Positions 7,237 through 17,613 are shown, numbered from the stretch's first letter. The stretch: 64,000 nucleotides of DNA from Alteromonas sp. KC3 (GCF_016756315.1 NZ_AP024235.1:4340001-4404000); one strand, 5' to 3'. Notes: generated from the letters alone by a model not told the origin. Numbers and translations are program-made.

Positions 7237-7662
7237 ATGATTAACACAACTATCAATCCAGCAATTGCAAACAGTGACTCAGTAAAAACCATTGTAGATG
7301 CCTGTAACGCAGCAAAGGATAAGGTGTCTATTGAAGATTTAGTAGTCTATGGCGAGGCCTTTCCTCATTCGATTACCACGTATCTTCAAGATAAGCACGG
7401 TATGGATAAATACGACGTAATCAATTTGGCTGTAAACTTCTTTGATGAAATATTATGGGTGATTGAGGAACGAGTAGAGCAAGTGTTGGGCTATTCGTAC
7501 TCAACGGCTCATGAGTTCACCGATTGGTTAACCGGAGCACAAGGTGATTATCTTGATGATGAACCCGTAAAGCATAGTGCTCTAATAGGCGCATTTACCG
7601 GAAACACCGATGCCATAGATGCAGCATTCCTATTTTATTACAGCGCTAAGAAAGCAGCGTAA
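7237..7662 (+). CDS. Acidic protein of unknown function (141 aa)
   Basis: ATG at 7237 with an excellent ribosome site (ggaggt, 7223-7228), chosen over an upstream TTG. The protein has about 22 acidic and 9 basic residues and is likely a compact helical fold, with an aromatic middle (NFFDEILWVIEERVEQ). No signal peptide or catalytic motif. No family recognised. It is preceded by the fourth copy of the gactccctgac repeat, so it may be controlled together with the 5749-7180 cluster. Confidence 0.65.
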   Translation: MINTTINPAIANSDSVKTIVDACNAAKDKVSIEDLVVYGEAFPHSITTYLQDKHGMDKYDVINLAVNFFDEILWVIEERVEQVLGYSYSTAHEFTDWLTGAQGDYLDDEPVKHSALIGAFTGNTDAIDAAFLFYYSAKKAA

Positions 7663-7801
7663 ACCGATCTAAACGATCTTCTGAGAAGACTTTAAGCCTA
7701 TCCCTAGGCAATCCCATTACCCACATCTAACTCGATCTTATATCGCCTCTCAGGAGGTCGTTTCCTTTATCCATTAACACACGTATTGGAGGTACTAACT
7801 C

Positions 7802-8560
7802 ATGAATACTACTAACAATGAAGCAATAGACTTCCCTGACTATTCAACAGGAGAAGTCTGTGAGACCACTCAGCAACAACTTAACGAACTGTTAGAGCAA
7901 GAAGAACACCAAGAGCAAGCTACAGACGACTTAGCGATAACAGACATTAGGACAGTTGAGGGTCGTCCAGTCCAACTAAAAGACATCCAGCCTCACACTG
8001 TGGTTACTGTCAACGGTATCTCAGGACAAGTAGACCACTTGATTGAAGCTGGAATACTTAGCAAGTCAATCTACGCTGGAAACTACGACGACTACCTCGA
8101 CGATGCTGAAGACTTCTTTGAGGTATCTGAAGAACCCGAAGATACACAAGGAACGCTTGAGCACATAAACACTGAAGCATTAAGCACTGCTAATCAGATT
8201 GAAGATGTCATTGGTTCAGCTAATACCATTGATGCGTTGACTGCTGTACTAGCTGGTGAAGACTTATCTGAGGAAGTGCTAGTTGGCCTTAGCGAATCTT
8301 ACGGTGTATCGCCTGAACGAGCAGAGCGAGAGATACACAAAGCAACGGAGCAACTTTACAACGACTTTGCTGACTATGCAGAGAGTGAACTAGGCATTAG
8401 TGACGCTGACCACTTCTCTAATTGGGTAGCTTATGCAGTTAACCAAGACCTGAAGACTAAGCAGTTGTATCAGCAAGCTGTAACAGGTGCGCTTAGTGGT
8501 GACTTCACGTTGTCTCAAGACTTGGTTCAGCAGTACAAACAGTACTATCGGATGTTCTGA
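7802..8560 (+). CDS. Strongly acidic protein of unknown function (252 aa)
   Basis: ATG at 7802 after a good ggaggt (7788-7793). By my count it has about 51 Asp/Glu and 11 Lys/Arg, making it very acidic throughout, with dense runs such as NYDDYLDDAEDFFEVSEEPE. The C-terminal half is helical (YGVSPERAEREIHKATEQ). No signal peptide and no recognised domain. Small, very acidic proteins in mobile elements are sometimes DNA mimics that block host nucleases or repressors; that is a hypothesis from charge alone. It is the last gene of the element and is followed by a terminator. Confidence 0.65.
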   Translation: MNTTNNEAIDFPDYSTGEVCETTQQQLNELLEQEEHQEQATDDLAITDIRTVEGRPVQLKDIQPHTVVTVNGISGQVDHLIEAGILSKSIYAGNYDDYLDDAEDFFEVSEEPEDTQGTLEHINTEALSTANQIEDVIGSANTIDALTAVLAGEDLSEEVLVGLSESYGVSPERAEREIHKATEQLYNDFADYAESELGISDADHFSNWVAYAVNQDLKTKQLYQQAVTGALSGDFTLSQDLVQQYKQYYRMF

Positions 8561-8575
8561 CCTTTACCACTGACC

Positions 8576-8610
8576 AAAAAAAAGGCGCTGAGTCTAAACC
8601 CAACGCCTTT
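8576..8610. terminator. Bidirectional terminator serving groEL and the last element gene
   Basis: Arms aaaggcg (8581-8587) and cgccttt (8604-8610), with further pairing inside and an 8-A run on the left that becomes a T-run on the minus strand. It is the first terminator met by groEL transcripts. It resembles the hairpin at 1328-1360, which was presumably the groEL terminator before insertion. Confidence 0.75.
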
Positions 8611-8629
8611 CTTAAAGCTTCTTTTCGTC

Positions 8630-8647
8630 CTACATCACTGTCTACAT
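8630..8647 (+). repeat. Paired ctacat motifs, candidate integrase arm-type sites (right end)
   Basis: ctacat at 8630-8635 and 8642-8647, 12 bp apart, about 72 bp inside the right core. Spacing and orientation are the same as the left-end pair at 1464-1481. Confidence 0.5.
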
Positions 8648-8651
8648 TTGC

Positions 8652-8669
8652 GTATACTTAACTGTATAC
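8652..8669. promoter_or_regulatory. Paired gtatac palindromes near the right end
   Basis: gtatac at 8652-8657 and 8664-8669, also spaced 12 bp start to start and following the arm-like repeats. They could bind an accessory recombination protein or a repressor. Function unknown. Confidence 0.35.
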
Positions 8670-8718
8670 ATTAAACGTAAACCATTGATTTTAAAGGACT
8701 ACAAGAGGCAGCAATTGA

Positions 8719-10371
<1,653 letters not shown>

Positions 10372-10399
10372 CTAAAATTCGTTTTAACGTTAGTTGTAA

Positions 10400-10690
10400 T
10401 TACTCAACAATCGCTAGAATGTCGCTTTCGCTTAGGATAAGTACTTCTTCACCATCCAGCTTTTCTGTTTTAACGCCGTAACCGTCGTTGAAAATAACGG
10501 TGTCGCCTACTTTAACGTCTAGCGCTTTAACTTCGCCGTTCTCAAGAATGCGACCGTTACCTACTGCGATTACTTCGCCGCGTGTAGATTTTTCTGCTGC
10601 AGAACCAGTCAGAACGATACCGCCTGCAGATTTGCTTTCTTGCTCTGCGCGCTTAAGGATTACGCGGTCGTGTAAAGGACGAATTGCCAT
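10400..10690 (-). CDS. groES: Co-chaperonin GroES (Hsp10)
   Basis: A 96-residue lid of the GroEL chamber. It begins [18 protein letters not shown] and carries the mobile-loop region ([20 protein letters not shown]) that contacts GroEL. The frame extends eight codons further upstream, but the ATG at 10690 is preceded by aggag at correct spacing and gives the standard length. First gene of groESL. Confidence 0.97.
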   Translation of the reverse strand: MAIRPLHDRVILKRAEQESKSAGGIVLTGSAAEKSTRGEVIAVGNGRILENGEVKALDVKVGDTVIFNDGYGVKTEKLDGEEVLILSESDILAIVE

Positions 10691-10810
10691 TTTCAAGTCT
10701 CCTGAAAATTCCACTATTCAAGTTTATGTGATTACCAACACTCAGACTGCCTGAATGTTGTGTGCCTGGGTTGCTCATTACTGAGCAGTTAAAATCGTTT
10801 CTGCACGGAT

Positions 10811-10839
10811 AGATGGGGTAGTACCCAGACAACTTCAAG
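10811..10839 (-). promoter_or_regulatory. Sigma-32 heat-shock promoter of groESL
   Basis: On the minus strand, cttgaag (10839-10833) is followed after 14 bp by ccccatct (10818-10811). This matches the RpoH consensus -35 CTTGAAA and -10 CCCCATNT. The transcript would begin about 110 bp before the groES start. I saw no CIRCE inverted repeat, so control by RpoH rather than HrcA is expected. Confidence 0.85.
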
Positions 10840-10908
10840 GGTTTTTAAGCAAAAAAATGTAAAAAATTTGGTTTTTTGGCTAAATACTTAATTTTGCTAG
10901 GCAAGTAA

Positions 10909-10934
10909 ACGCCGTTTGTCGCGATAAACGGCGT
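10909..10934 (-). terminator. Hairpin after fxsA
   Basis: acgccgttt (10909-10917) and aaacggcgt (10926-10934) form a 9-bp perfect stem with an 8-nt loop, beyond the fxsA stop codon. There is no strong T-run, so termination may be partial. It lies between fxsA and the upstream region of groES. Confidence 0.55.
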
Positions 10935-10967
10935 GAAGGTCGATGGGGCGCTTTAATAATCTGACGG

Positions 10968-11486
10968 CTACTTAAGGCGCTTATCTGGATCGTTGGTCGT
11001 GTTATCTGAATACTCTCCTTCAAACACATCACCATTGCCATGCTGGGAATTCGGTTGATTAAACGGATTGTGTTGATTTGGGTTAAACCCTTGTCCAAAC
11101 GCACCCGCTACGCCCGCGCTGCCTGCGACAACATGCATTTTCAAATGTTTGGTTACTTGCGCGGCAAGCAAGTGTCTTGAGCCTGGTAGTGCAAACATAA
11201 ACCCGAAAATATCAGTGATAAACCCAGGCGTGACCAATAACACGCCCGCCACGACAAGCATTAGGCCTTCCACGAGTTCTCGCCCTGGTACTTCGTTGCG
11301 CTGCATTTTCGCTTGTGCGGTCTGAAGGGTGCTAATACCTTCACGCTTAACAAAATAAGCGCCTATAAAGGCAGTTAAAATAACTAGACCAATGGTATTC
11401 CAACCGCCAATCATGCTGCCAACATTAACAAGTAGGGCGATTTCGATAATGGGTAATACGGCAAATAGTATAAATAAAACCCGCAA
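10968..11486 (-). CDS. fxsA: FxsA family inner-membrane protein
   Basis: A 172-residue membrane protein of the FxsA family (in E. coli, excess FxsA relieves exclusion of phage T7 by F-factor PifA). It has hydrophobic segments at about residues 1-20 and 25-45 and a pair around 73-100 with the family motif LLVTPGFITDIFGF. The C-terminus is a polar Asn/Gln/Gly-rich tail. Placement beside groES is common in gammaproteobacteria. Its normal cellular role is not established. Confidence 0.9.
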   Translation of the reverse strand: MRVLFILFAVLPIIEIALLVNVGSMIGGWNTIGLVILTAFIGAYFVKREGISTLQTAQAKMQRNEVPGRELVEGLMLVVAGVLLVTPGFITDIFGFMFALPGSRHLLAAQVTKHLKMHVVAGSAGVAGAFGQGFNPNQHNPFNQPNSQHGNGDVFEGEYSDNTTNDPDKRLK

Positions 11487-11700
11487 AATGGTTCCTCTTT
11501 CATATTCTCATACTCTGTTATAGGGTCTTTGAACGTAATAACAAGAAAAGGTGCCATTGAATCGGTCAATCGGTCAGTGCTAGCGACCGATAACACGCTT
11601 ACACCTTTATAGGTGTGAAAGAATGTGTGCGCATTAACGGTCTGCGTATACTGTGGTGACTGAGTCGATGCACAATTCATTCGACAGAAGGGCATGCACC

Positions 11701-12012
11701 ATGACAATCAAATTAATACTTTGCACGGTACCAAATGAAGACGTTGCGAACGATATTGCGTACGCTCTGTTGCAAAACAAACTGGCTGCCTGTGTAAATA
11801 TAATAAAAGGCATACGGTCAGTTTATGAGTGGCAAGGTAAGATTGAAACGGATACCGAGTGTCAGCTAATTATCAAAACGAATACCCAGAAGGTATTGCA
11901 AGCATATGAAAAGGTGAGCAAGCTACACCCATACGACGTACCAGAATGGCTTGAGCTTAATGCCGAGGCCAGTCATGCTTATGGCCACTGGCTGCAAGCT
12001 ACCTTGCAATAA
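11701..12012 (+). CDS. cutA: Divalent-cation tolerance protein CutA
   Basis: A small cytoplasmic trimeric protein of the CutA1 family, linked to copper tolerance in E. coli though its direct role is unsettled. The 103 residues from MTIKLILCTVPNE include the family core NKLAACVNIIKGIRSVYEWQ and the C-terminal HPYDVPEWLEL. The frame extends upstream to 11653, but the ATG at 11701 gives the usual length. It lies 35 bp upstream of dsbD, an arrangement shared with E. coli (cutA-dsbD). Confidence 0.92.
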   Translation: MTIKLILCTVPNEDVANDIAYALLQNKLAACVNIIKGIRSVYEWQGKIETDTECQLIIKTNTQKVLQAYEKVSKLHPYDVPEWLELNAEASHAYGHWLQATLQ

Positions 12013-12047
12013 TAACAAGTTAAAGAAGTAAGATTGATTTATACGCT

Positions 12048-13895
12048 ATGACAACGACATTATCGAAATTTTCGGGCGAGCACAGCAGCGCACCTCGCTC
12101 ACTTGTAGGACGTACATTCACGCTTGTGTGTATGCTGTTCATGCTTGCGTGTTTTGCACTACAAGCTAATGCTCAGATTGCCGGCGGGTTTGACGACCCT
12201 TTTGCAAACGAACCTCAATTTCTTGATATCGATCAGGCGTTTGTTTTCGACTTCAATCAACAAGGTAGTACTTTAACGCTTACCTTTTCTATTGCCGAAG
12301 GTTATTACCTGTATAAAAAGCAATTTAAATACGTTACAAAGCAAGCCGAGGTGGGTGAGGCGACCTATCCACAAGGCACTATGATCCAAGATGAATTTTT
12401 TGGTGAATCTGAAGTGTTTTACAACACCGTAACGATTACCCTGCCCATCGAAAGTGCCGACGATAATGGTGTGGTGAAAGTACGCTACCAGGGTTGCGCT
12501 GACGCTGGTTTATGTTACCCCCCAACGGTGAAGGTGGTTTACTTAAGTGCATTAGACAGTGCCAATGCGGCTAATGCGGTAGCTACACCCACCAATAACA
12601 CCGACACGCCGGTTAGTGAGCAGTTCACTCTTGCTGAAAAGCTAATTAATAAAGACAATTTACCGCTTACTTTAGCCCTTTTCTTTGCACTAGGTATTGG
12701 CCTTGCCTTTACGCCTTGTGTTTTTCCAATGTACCCCATCGTATCGGGTATTGTTATTGGACAGGGAAAACCTAAAACGACGTCCCATGCATTTTGGCTT
12801 ACGTTTGTCTATGTGCAAGGCATGGCCATCACCTACTCGCTGCTAGGTTTAGTGGTTGCGGTGGCAGGGGCACAATTTCAGGCAGCGCTTCAGCACCCTG
12901 TGGTATTAGCGGTATTCATTGTACTTTTTGTGCTATTGGCAGTGGCACTTTTTGGTGGCTTTGAAATTCAACTGCCCGCTAAGTATCAAGAAAAGCTCAT
13001 GCATATGAGTAATAACCAAACACCAGGCAGCTTTGTTGGCGTGTTTGTTATGGGTGTACTGTCTGGCCTTATTGCTTCACCTTGCACGACAGCACCGCTT
13101 ACCGGTATTTTGCTTTTTATTGCGCAAACTGGCGATATGACATTGGGCTTTATTTCGCTTTACCTGTTGTCGGTAGGCATGGGCGTACCACTTATTCTAT
13201 TCGGTATGACTGGCGGCAAACTTCTACCCAAAGCGGGTAATTGGATGAATGTGGTTAAGGTTACGTTCGGCTTTATGATGCTGGCAGTTGCTATCGTCTT
13301 TATTGAGCGTTTGTGGAACAGTCCTTATTCCGACTTCTTGTGGGCTGCACTAGCGACTGGGTTATTTGGTTATTATTGGACGATAAATCGCGCCACGCCG
13401 AATAGTAAAATGAAATTACTGCGCGCAGTTGTTGTGGCCATGGGCGTAATGGGCAGCGTTGGGATGATTTATCAAGCAGGTGAGAACACAGGTTACTGGG
13501 GAGATAAGAAAGGGCACCCTGAGTTTGTTGTCGCCAAAAACTTAAGCGACTTACAACGCAAAATAGCTGACGCTAATGCGCAAGGCAAAACCGTGATGGT
13601 CGACTTGTATGCTGACTGGTGTGTGGCATGTAAAGAGTTCGAGAAGTACACCTTCCCAGAGGCAAACGTCGTGAACGCCCTGAGTAATACAGTATGGATG
13701 CAAATGGACTTGACTGACAATACACCAGAGCGTCAAGAAGTGTTTGATGAGTTTGAAATACTCGGGCTGCCCACAATATTGTTTTTCGATACCAGCGGCA
13801 GCGAAATTAATAAAGCGCGTGTTACTGGCTTTATGAACGCAGACGAGTTCACCTCGCATATCAATGCCACCGTTAATGGAAATGCAAACCAATAG
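12048..13895 (+). CDS. dsbD: Thiol:disulfide interchange protein DsbD
   Basis: Carries reducing power from cytoplasmic thioredoxin across the inner membrane to periplasmic DsbC, DsbG and cytochrome c maturation. All three domains are present in 615 residues. After a signal sequence (to about 42) comes a periplasmic alpha domain with Cys150 and Cys156 (GCADAGLCYPP). A membrane domain follows with Cys224 (FTPCVFPM) and Cys346 (ASPCTTAP). The C-terminal thioredoxin-like domain has DWCVACK (Cys525/Cys528). All six redox cysteines are conserved, so it should be functional. It follows cutA and overlaps the start of the next gene. Confidence 0.95.
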   Translation: MTTTLSKFSGEHSSAPRSLVGRTFTLVCMLFMLACFALQANAQIAGGFDDPFANEPQFLDIDQAFVFDFNQQGSTLTLTFSIAEGYYLYKKQFKYVTKQAEVGEATYPQGTMIQDEFFGESEVFYNTVTITLPIESADDNGVVKVRYQGCADAGLCYPPTVKVVYLSALDSANAANAVATPTNNTDTPVSEQFTLAEKLINKDNLPLTLALFFALGIGLAFTPCVFPMYPIVSGIVIGQGKPKTTSHAFWLTFVYVQGMAITYSLLGLVVAVAGAQFQAALQHPVVLAVFIVLFVLLAVALFGGFEIQLPAKYQEKLMHMSNNQTPGSFVGVFVMGVLSGLIASPCTTAPLTGILLFIAQTGDMTLGFISLYLLSVGMGVPLILFGMTGGKLLPKAGNWMNVVKVTFGFMMLAVAIVFIERLWNSPYSDFLWAALATGLFGYYWTINRATPNSKMKLLRAVVVAMGVMGSVGMIYQAGENTGYWGDKKGHPEFVVAKNLSDLQRKIADANAQGKTVMVDLYADWCVACKEFEKYTFPEANVVNALSNTVWMQMDLTDNTPERQEVFDEFEILGLPTILFFDTSGSEINKARVTGFMNADEFTSHINATVNGNANQ

Positions 13896-14772
13896 TGAAC
13901 ATAGAGAAAGCCGGGGCAATATTCAGCCTCGGCTTATTGTCTCGTGTGTTGTGTTTGTTGTGTTGTTGGTATTTTCGCTCGCTTCGCTTATACCAGCCAA
14001 TGCAAACAATAAAAATGAAGGGTGCTTTGACAATCGTCGATTTTGTTTTGAACTCACCCCACTTTCTCGTGATAAAACCCGATATCAAGTAACCGTAAAA
14101 CGGTATGTACCGCTACCTGTTGCACTTACCCTATATTCAGATGCACTTTATTCCCATAAAGAGCGTCACGGGGTATCAGAAGCATCAACACGCAAGCCAA
14201 TTGCGCACGCAAATGCATTCTTAGACTCAGATGACCCCATTGTACTTGGCGAGGTAGCCAGCACGCGCCAATTTTGGCGCACAATGCGCGTAAAATGGAC
14301 CGTAGGCGACATAAACGCGACTCACGATAACAACATCAAGTATTTGCCGCCATTACAACCTGCCAAGCAGTACCGCATTGTTCAGGGCTTCAACGGCAAT
14401 TTTAGCCACACAGGTCCGTCACGCTATGCTCTGGATTTTGCAGCGCCAGTGGGTACGCCCATCTTAGCAGCGCGCAGCGGTGTGGTGATCGATACCAAAG
14501 ACGATGGGAAAAAAGGCGGGGCATCGAGTCGTTTTGCCAAACATGCTAATTACGTGGTTATATTGCATAGCGATGGCACTACGGGCGAATACTACCACCT
14601 GAAGTACAAGGGAGTAGCGGTCAAACAAGGTCAAGAAGTTCAGCAGGGGCAGCTAATCGGTTACACCGGTAATACGGGTTTTTCGTCATTGCCGCACTTA
14701 CATTTCGGCATCTACGTAGCAAAGTTTCACGGCGGCTACCAAAGTGTGCCTTTCGAACTGTCTTCCCAATAA
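13876..14772 (+). CDS. M23-family peptidase, membrane-anchored
   Basis: Predicted LytM/M23 zinc peptidase acting on peptidoglycan or cell-wall proteins. There is an N-terminal hydrophobic anchor or signal (about residues 20-45, LIVSCVVFVVLLVFSLASLI). The C-terminal M23 domain has YALDFAAPVGTPI (metal-binding Asp) and the signature HLHFGIY, with a glycine-rich core (YTGNTGFSSLPHLHF). A separate N-terminal domain of unknown function precedes it. The start overlaps dsbD by about 20 bp; ATG at 13876 or 13882 is more likely than 13864. Co-transcription with dsbD is likely. Confidence 0.82.
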   Translation: MEMQTNSEHRESRGNIQPRLIVSCVVFVVLLVFSLASLIPANANNKNEGCFDNRRFCFELTPLSRDKTRYQVTVKRYVPLPVALTLYSDALYSHKERHGVSEASTRKPIAHANAFLDSDDPIVLGEVASTRQFWRTMRVKWTVGDINATHDNNIKYLPPLQPAKQYRIVQGFNGNFSHTGPSRYALDFAAPVGTPILAARSGVVIDTKDDGKKGGASSRFAKHANYVVILHSDGTTGEYYHLKYKGVAVKQGQEVQQGQLIGYTGNTGFSSLPHLHFGIYVAKFHGGYQSVPFELSSQ

Positions 14773-14980
14773 GCCATTAAGCACGCGAAATTCCACCTAA
14801 CTTTGCGCCGAAAACACCTGATTAGACCAGTATTTTGCTGCGAAATCTTTCGCTATCTCTATAATCATCTATAAATACAATAAACGAGCAAAGAAATTGG
14901 CTTTTTTTCGTGCAACTGTCACAAAAGTTTGTTGAAATGGCAATAACAGTGACATTTTCCCGAAGATAGCAGCAAACTAG

Positions 14981-15421
14981 ATGAATATTTTGTTATTAAA
15001 TGGCCCTAACCTAAACATGTTAGGCCAACGTGAACCCGACAAGTATGGCACGCAAACCCTTCAAGACATTGTAGATGACTTGACGGCACAGGCTGCGTCA
15101 AGTGACGTAACGCTCTCGCATTTTCAATCAAATGCGGAGCATGCGCTGATTGAACGTGTACATGCTGCTATGGGTAACGTTGACGCGATTATCATCAACC
15201 CTGCGGCTTTTACGCACACCAGTGTCGCACTGCGCGATGCATTACTGAGTGTCAATATCCCGTTTATTGAAGTGCATTTGTCGAACGTTCACGCCCGTGA
15301 GCCGTTTCGTCATCATTCCTATTTTTCTGATGTTGCAGCTGGCGTCATTGTTGGCCTTGGTGCCATGGGCTATTCGCTCGCGCTAACTGCGGCAATCAAT
15401 TTACCGAAATCGCAAAAATAA
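14981..15421 (+). CDS. aroQ: Type II 3-dehydroquinate dehydratase
   Basis: Converts 3-dehydroquinate to 3-dehydroshikimate in the shikimate pathway. The 146-residue dodecamer-forming type II enzyme is recognised by its start [19 protein letters not shown] (catalytic Arg and Tyr loop), the [11 protein letters not shown] segment and [15 protein letters not shown] with the catalytic His. It lies 14 bp upstream of accB, the same order as in many gammaproteobacteria. Confidence 0.96.
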   Translation: MNILLLNGPNLNMLGQREPDKYGTQTLQDIVDDLTAQAASSDVTLSHFQSNAEHALIERVHAAMGNVDAIIINPAAFTHTSVALRDALLSVNIPFIEVHLSNVHAREPFRHHSYFSDVAAGVIVGLGAMGYSLALTAAINLPKSQK

Positions 15422-15435
15422 CGCAGAGACAGAAC

Positions 15436-15894
15436 ATGGATATTAGAAAGATTAAAAAACTCATCGAGCTAGTGGAAGAATCAGGCATTGCCGAGCTTGA
15501 GATCACCGAAGGCGAAGAGTCAGTACGCATTCACCGTGGTCCTACTGGTGTTCAAGCGCCAGTAAACTACAGCTTTGCCGCACCTGCTGCACCTCAAGCT
15601 GCTCCTGTTGCCGCGCCAGTAGCTGAAGCGCCAAAAGCCGCTGAGCCTGCGCAGCCAGATGGACACGTAGTTAAGTCTCCAATGGTAGGTACTTTCTACC
15701 GTGCATCTTCACCTACAGCGAAGCCTTTCGCTGAAGTAGGTCAGCAAGTTAAAGTGGGCGATACGCTTTGTATCGTAGAAGCAATGAAGATGATGAACCA
15801 AATTGAAGCTGATAAAGCAGGTGTTGTGAAGGCTATCTTGGTAGACAACCAAGACCCTGTAGAATTCGACCAGCCAATGTTTATCATTGAATAA
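15436..15894 (+). CDS. accB: Biotin carboxyl carrier protein of acetyl-CoA carboxylase
   Basis: Carries biotin between biotin carboxylase and carboxyltransferase in the first step of fatty-acid synthesis. The 152 residues comprise an N-terminal dimerisation part, an Ala/Pro-rich linker (about residues 45-75) and a C-terminal biotinyl domain with EAMKMMN, biotin attaching at Lys118. The thumb region ([13 protein letters not shown]) is present. It lies between aroQ and accC in one operon. Confidence 0.97.
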   Translation: MDIRKIKKLIELVEESGIAELEITEGEESVRIHRGPTGVQAPVNYSFAAPAAPQAAPVAAPVAEAPKAAEPAQPDGHVVKSPMVGTFYRASSPTAKPFAEVGQQVKVGDTLCIVEAMKMMNQIEADKAGVVKAILVDNQDPVEFDQPMFIIE

Positions 15895-15908
15895 GCGAGT
15901 ACTTCACT

Positions 15909-17252
15909 ATGCTAGATAAAGTACTAATTGCTAACCGTGGTGAAATTGCCCTACGAATCTTGAGAGCCTGTAAGGAATTAGGCATCAAGACCGTTGCGGT
16001 GCATTCCACTGCGGACAAAAACTTAAAGCACGTGTTGCTTGCCGATGAGTCGATTTGTATCGGCAAAGCGTCAGCAACCGAAAGCTATCTTAATATACCG
16101 CGCATTATTGCCGCTGCTGAAGTAACAAACTCAATTGCTATTCACCCAGGCTACGGCTTCTTAGCAGAGAATGCCGATTTTGCCGAGGCCGTTGAAAAGA
16201 GCGGTTTTATCTTCATTGGCCCTAAAGCAGAAACTATTAACCTAATGGGTGATAAAGTTTCGGCAATTAATGCAATGAAAAAAGCAGGCGTTCCGTGTGT
16301 ACCAGGGTCTGACGGCCCTCTTACTGACGACGTAGAACGCAATAAAGCCATTGCTAAGCGTATTGGCTATCCAATTATCGTTAAGGCCGCAGGTGGCGGT
16401 GGTGGTCGTGGTATGCGTGTTGTACGCAGCGAAGACGAACTCATTAAAGCTATTGAAACCACGCAAGCAGAAGCTGGTGCCGCGTTTGGTAATTCGACGG
16501 TATACATGGAAAAATTCCTTGAGAACCCTCGTCACGTGGAAATTCAGGTACTTGCTGATGGTCAAGGTAATGCTATCCACCTAGGTGAACGTGACTGTTC
16601 TATGCAACGTCGCCACCAAAAAGTCGTTGAAGAAGCACCTGCACCTGGTATTTCTGAACAAATGCGTACAAAAATTGGTGACCGCTGTCGCAAAGCCTGT
16701 ATTGAAATTGGCTATCGCGGTGCAGGTACATTCGAATTCTTGTACGAAAACGGTGAGTTTTATTTCATTGAAATGAATACGCGTATTCAGGTTGAGCATC
16801 CGGTATCTGAAATGATCACTGGCGTCGACTTGATTAAAGAGCAATTGCGCATTGCGGCAGGACAACCTCTGTCAATTGATCAGTCGCAAATTCAAATTCG
16901 TGGTCACGCGATTGAATGTCGTATAAACGCAGAAGATCCTAAGACCTTCATCCCAAGCCCTGGACCTATCGACATGTTCCATGCACCGGGTGGTCTTGGT
17001 ATTCGTTGGGAGTCGCACATTTACGCAGGCTACCACGTACCGCCTTATTACGACTCAATGATTGGTAAACTTATTACCTACGGTGAAAGCCGTGATGAAG
17101 CTATCGCTCGTATGCGCCATGCGCTTGAAGAGATTGTTGTTGAAGGTATTAAAACCAATATTCCACTTCAACGCGCCATTATGGCCGACGAAAACTTCTT
17201 TGCAGGTGGAACCAACATCCACTATCTAGAGAAGAAACTAGGTTTAGCCTAA
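15909..17252 (+). CDS. accC: Biotin carboxylase subunit of acetyl-CoA carboxylase
   Basis: ATP-dependent carboxylation of biotin on AccB. The 447-residue protein has the complete ATP-grasp fold: start [17 protein letters not shown], glycine-rich loop [14 protein letters not shown], active-site [18 protein letters not shown] and [11 protein letters not shown]. Length and motifs are those of bacterial AccC. It is the last gene of aroQ-accBC and is followed by a terminator. Confidence 0.98.
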   Translation: MLDKVLIANRGEIALRILRACKELGIKTVAVHSTADKNLKHVLLADESICIGKASATESYLNIPRIIAAAEVTNSIAIHPGYGFLAENADFAEAVEKSGFIFIGPKAETINLMGDKVSAINAMKKAGVPCVPGSDGPLTDDVERNKAIAKRIGYPIIVKAAGGGGGRGMRVVRSEDELIKAIETTQAEAGAAFGNSTVYMEKFLENPRHVEIQVLADGQGNAIHLGERDCSMQRRHQKVVEEAPAPGISEQMRTKIGDRCRKACIEIGYRGAGTFEFLYENGEFYFIEMNTRIQVEHPVSEMITGVDLIKEQLRIAAGQPLSIDQSQIQIRGHAIECRINAEDPKTFIPSPGPIDMFHAPGGLGIRWESHIYAGYHVPPYYDSMIGKLITYGESRDEAIARMRHALEEIVVEGIKTNIPLQRAIMADENFFAGGTNIHYLEKKLGLA

Positions 17253-17262
17253 TCCCCCCTTT

Positions 17263-17296
17263 GGGCTACACGCTGTTTTTTGTGTAGCCCAATTTT
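17263..17296 (+). terminator. Terminator of the aroQ-accBC operon
   Basis: Perfect 9-bp stem gggctacac (17263-17271) and gtgtagccc (17282-17290), followed by aatttt. It starts 10 bp after the accC stop. Confidence 0.8.
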
Positions 17297-17298
17297 CT

Positions 17299-17417
17299 CG
17301 CTATTCGCTATTCGCTATTCGCTATTCGCTATTCGCTATTCGCTATTCGCTATTCGCTATTCGCTATTCGCTATTCGCTATTCGCTATTCGCTATTCGCT
17401 ATTCGCTATTCGCTATT
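17299..17417. repeat. Heptamer tandem repeat, 17 perfect copies of cgctatt
   Basis: Exactly 119 bp made of 17 uninterrupted copies of cgctatt, beginning 3 bp after the accC terminator. Perfect identity implies recent expansion by slipped-strand mispairing and predicts copy-number variation between strains. It is not in a coding frame and has no spacers, so it is not a CRISPR array. Confidence 0.97.
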
Positions 17418-17484
17418 CAGCAAATTCTATAAATACGATTACAACAATCAATTTTTAGCGATTTTTTTATTTAAATACCCGCCC

Positions 17485-17613
17485 TATACTTATTTCAAGT
17501 TTTAAGACATCTCCCTGTTTTGAAATGTGTGTTCCCGAACTGTTTAATGAACTAGTTCAACCCTCATTGGAGTCCACCTCCACTTATGGCCGGCACCCTT
17601 GCCGGCTTTTTTT
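17485..17613 (+). ncRNA. Possible small RNA ending in an orphan terminator
   Basis: The stretch from the end of the repeat (17418) to the next gene (17678) has no open frame with a ribosome site. It contains a -10-like tatact (17485-17490) and ends in a strong terminator (17589-17613) that no coding gene needs. A transcript of about 115-120 nt from around 17497 would fit an sRNA. The -35 is poor. The alternative is a second terminator for accC read-through. Confidence 0.35.
17589..17613 (+). terminator. Strong rho-independent terminator
   Basis: gccggc (17589-17594) and gccggc (17601-17606) form a GC-only 6-bp stem with a 6-nt loop, followed by seven T's. Confidence 0.85.

Noticed and set aside
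7834..7846. cttccctgactat inside the 252-aa gene as a fifth repeat copy
   Set aside because: It has an extra base relative to the actccctgactta core and lies in coding sequence, so it is probably chance.
17299..17417. Repeat array that might be taken for a CRISPR
   Set aside because: Units are only 7 bp, perfectly tandem and without spacers; no cas genes are nearby.
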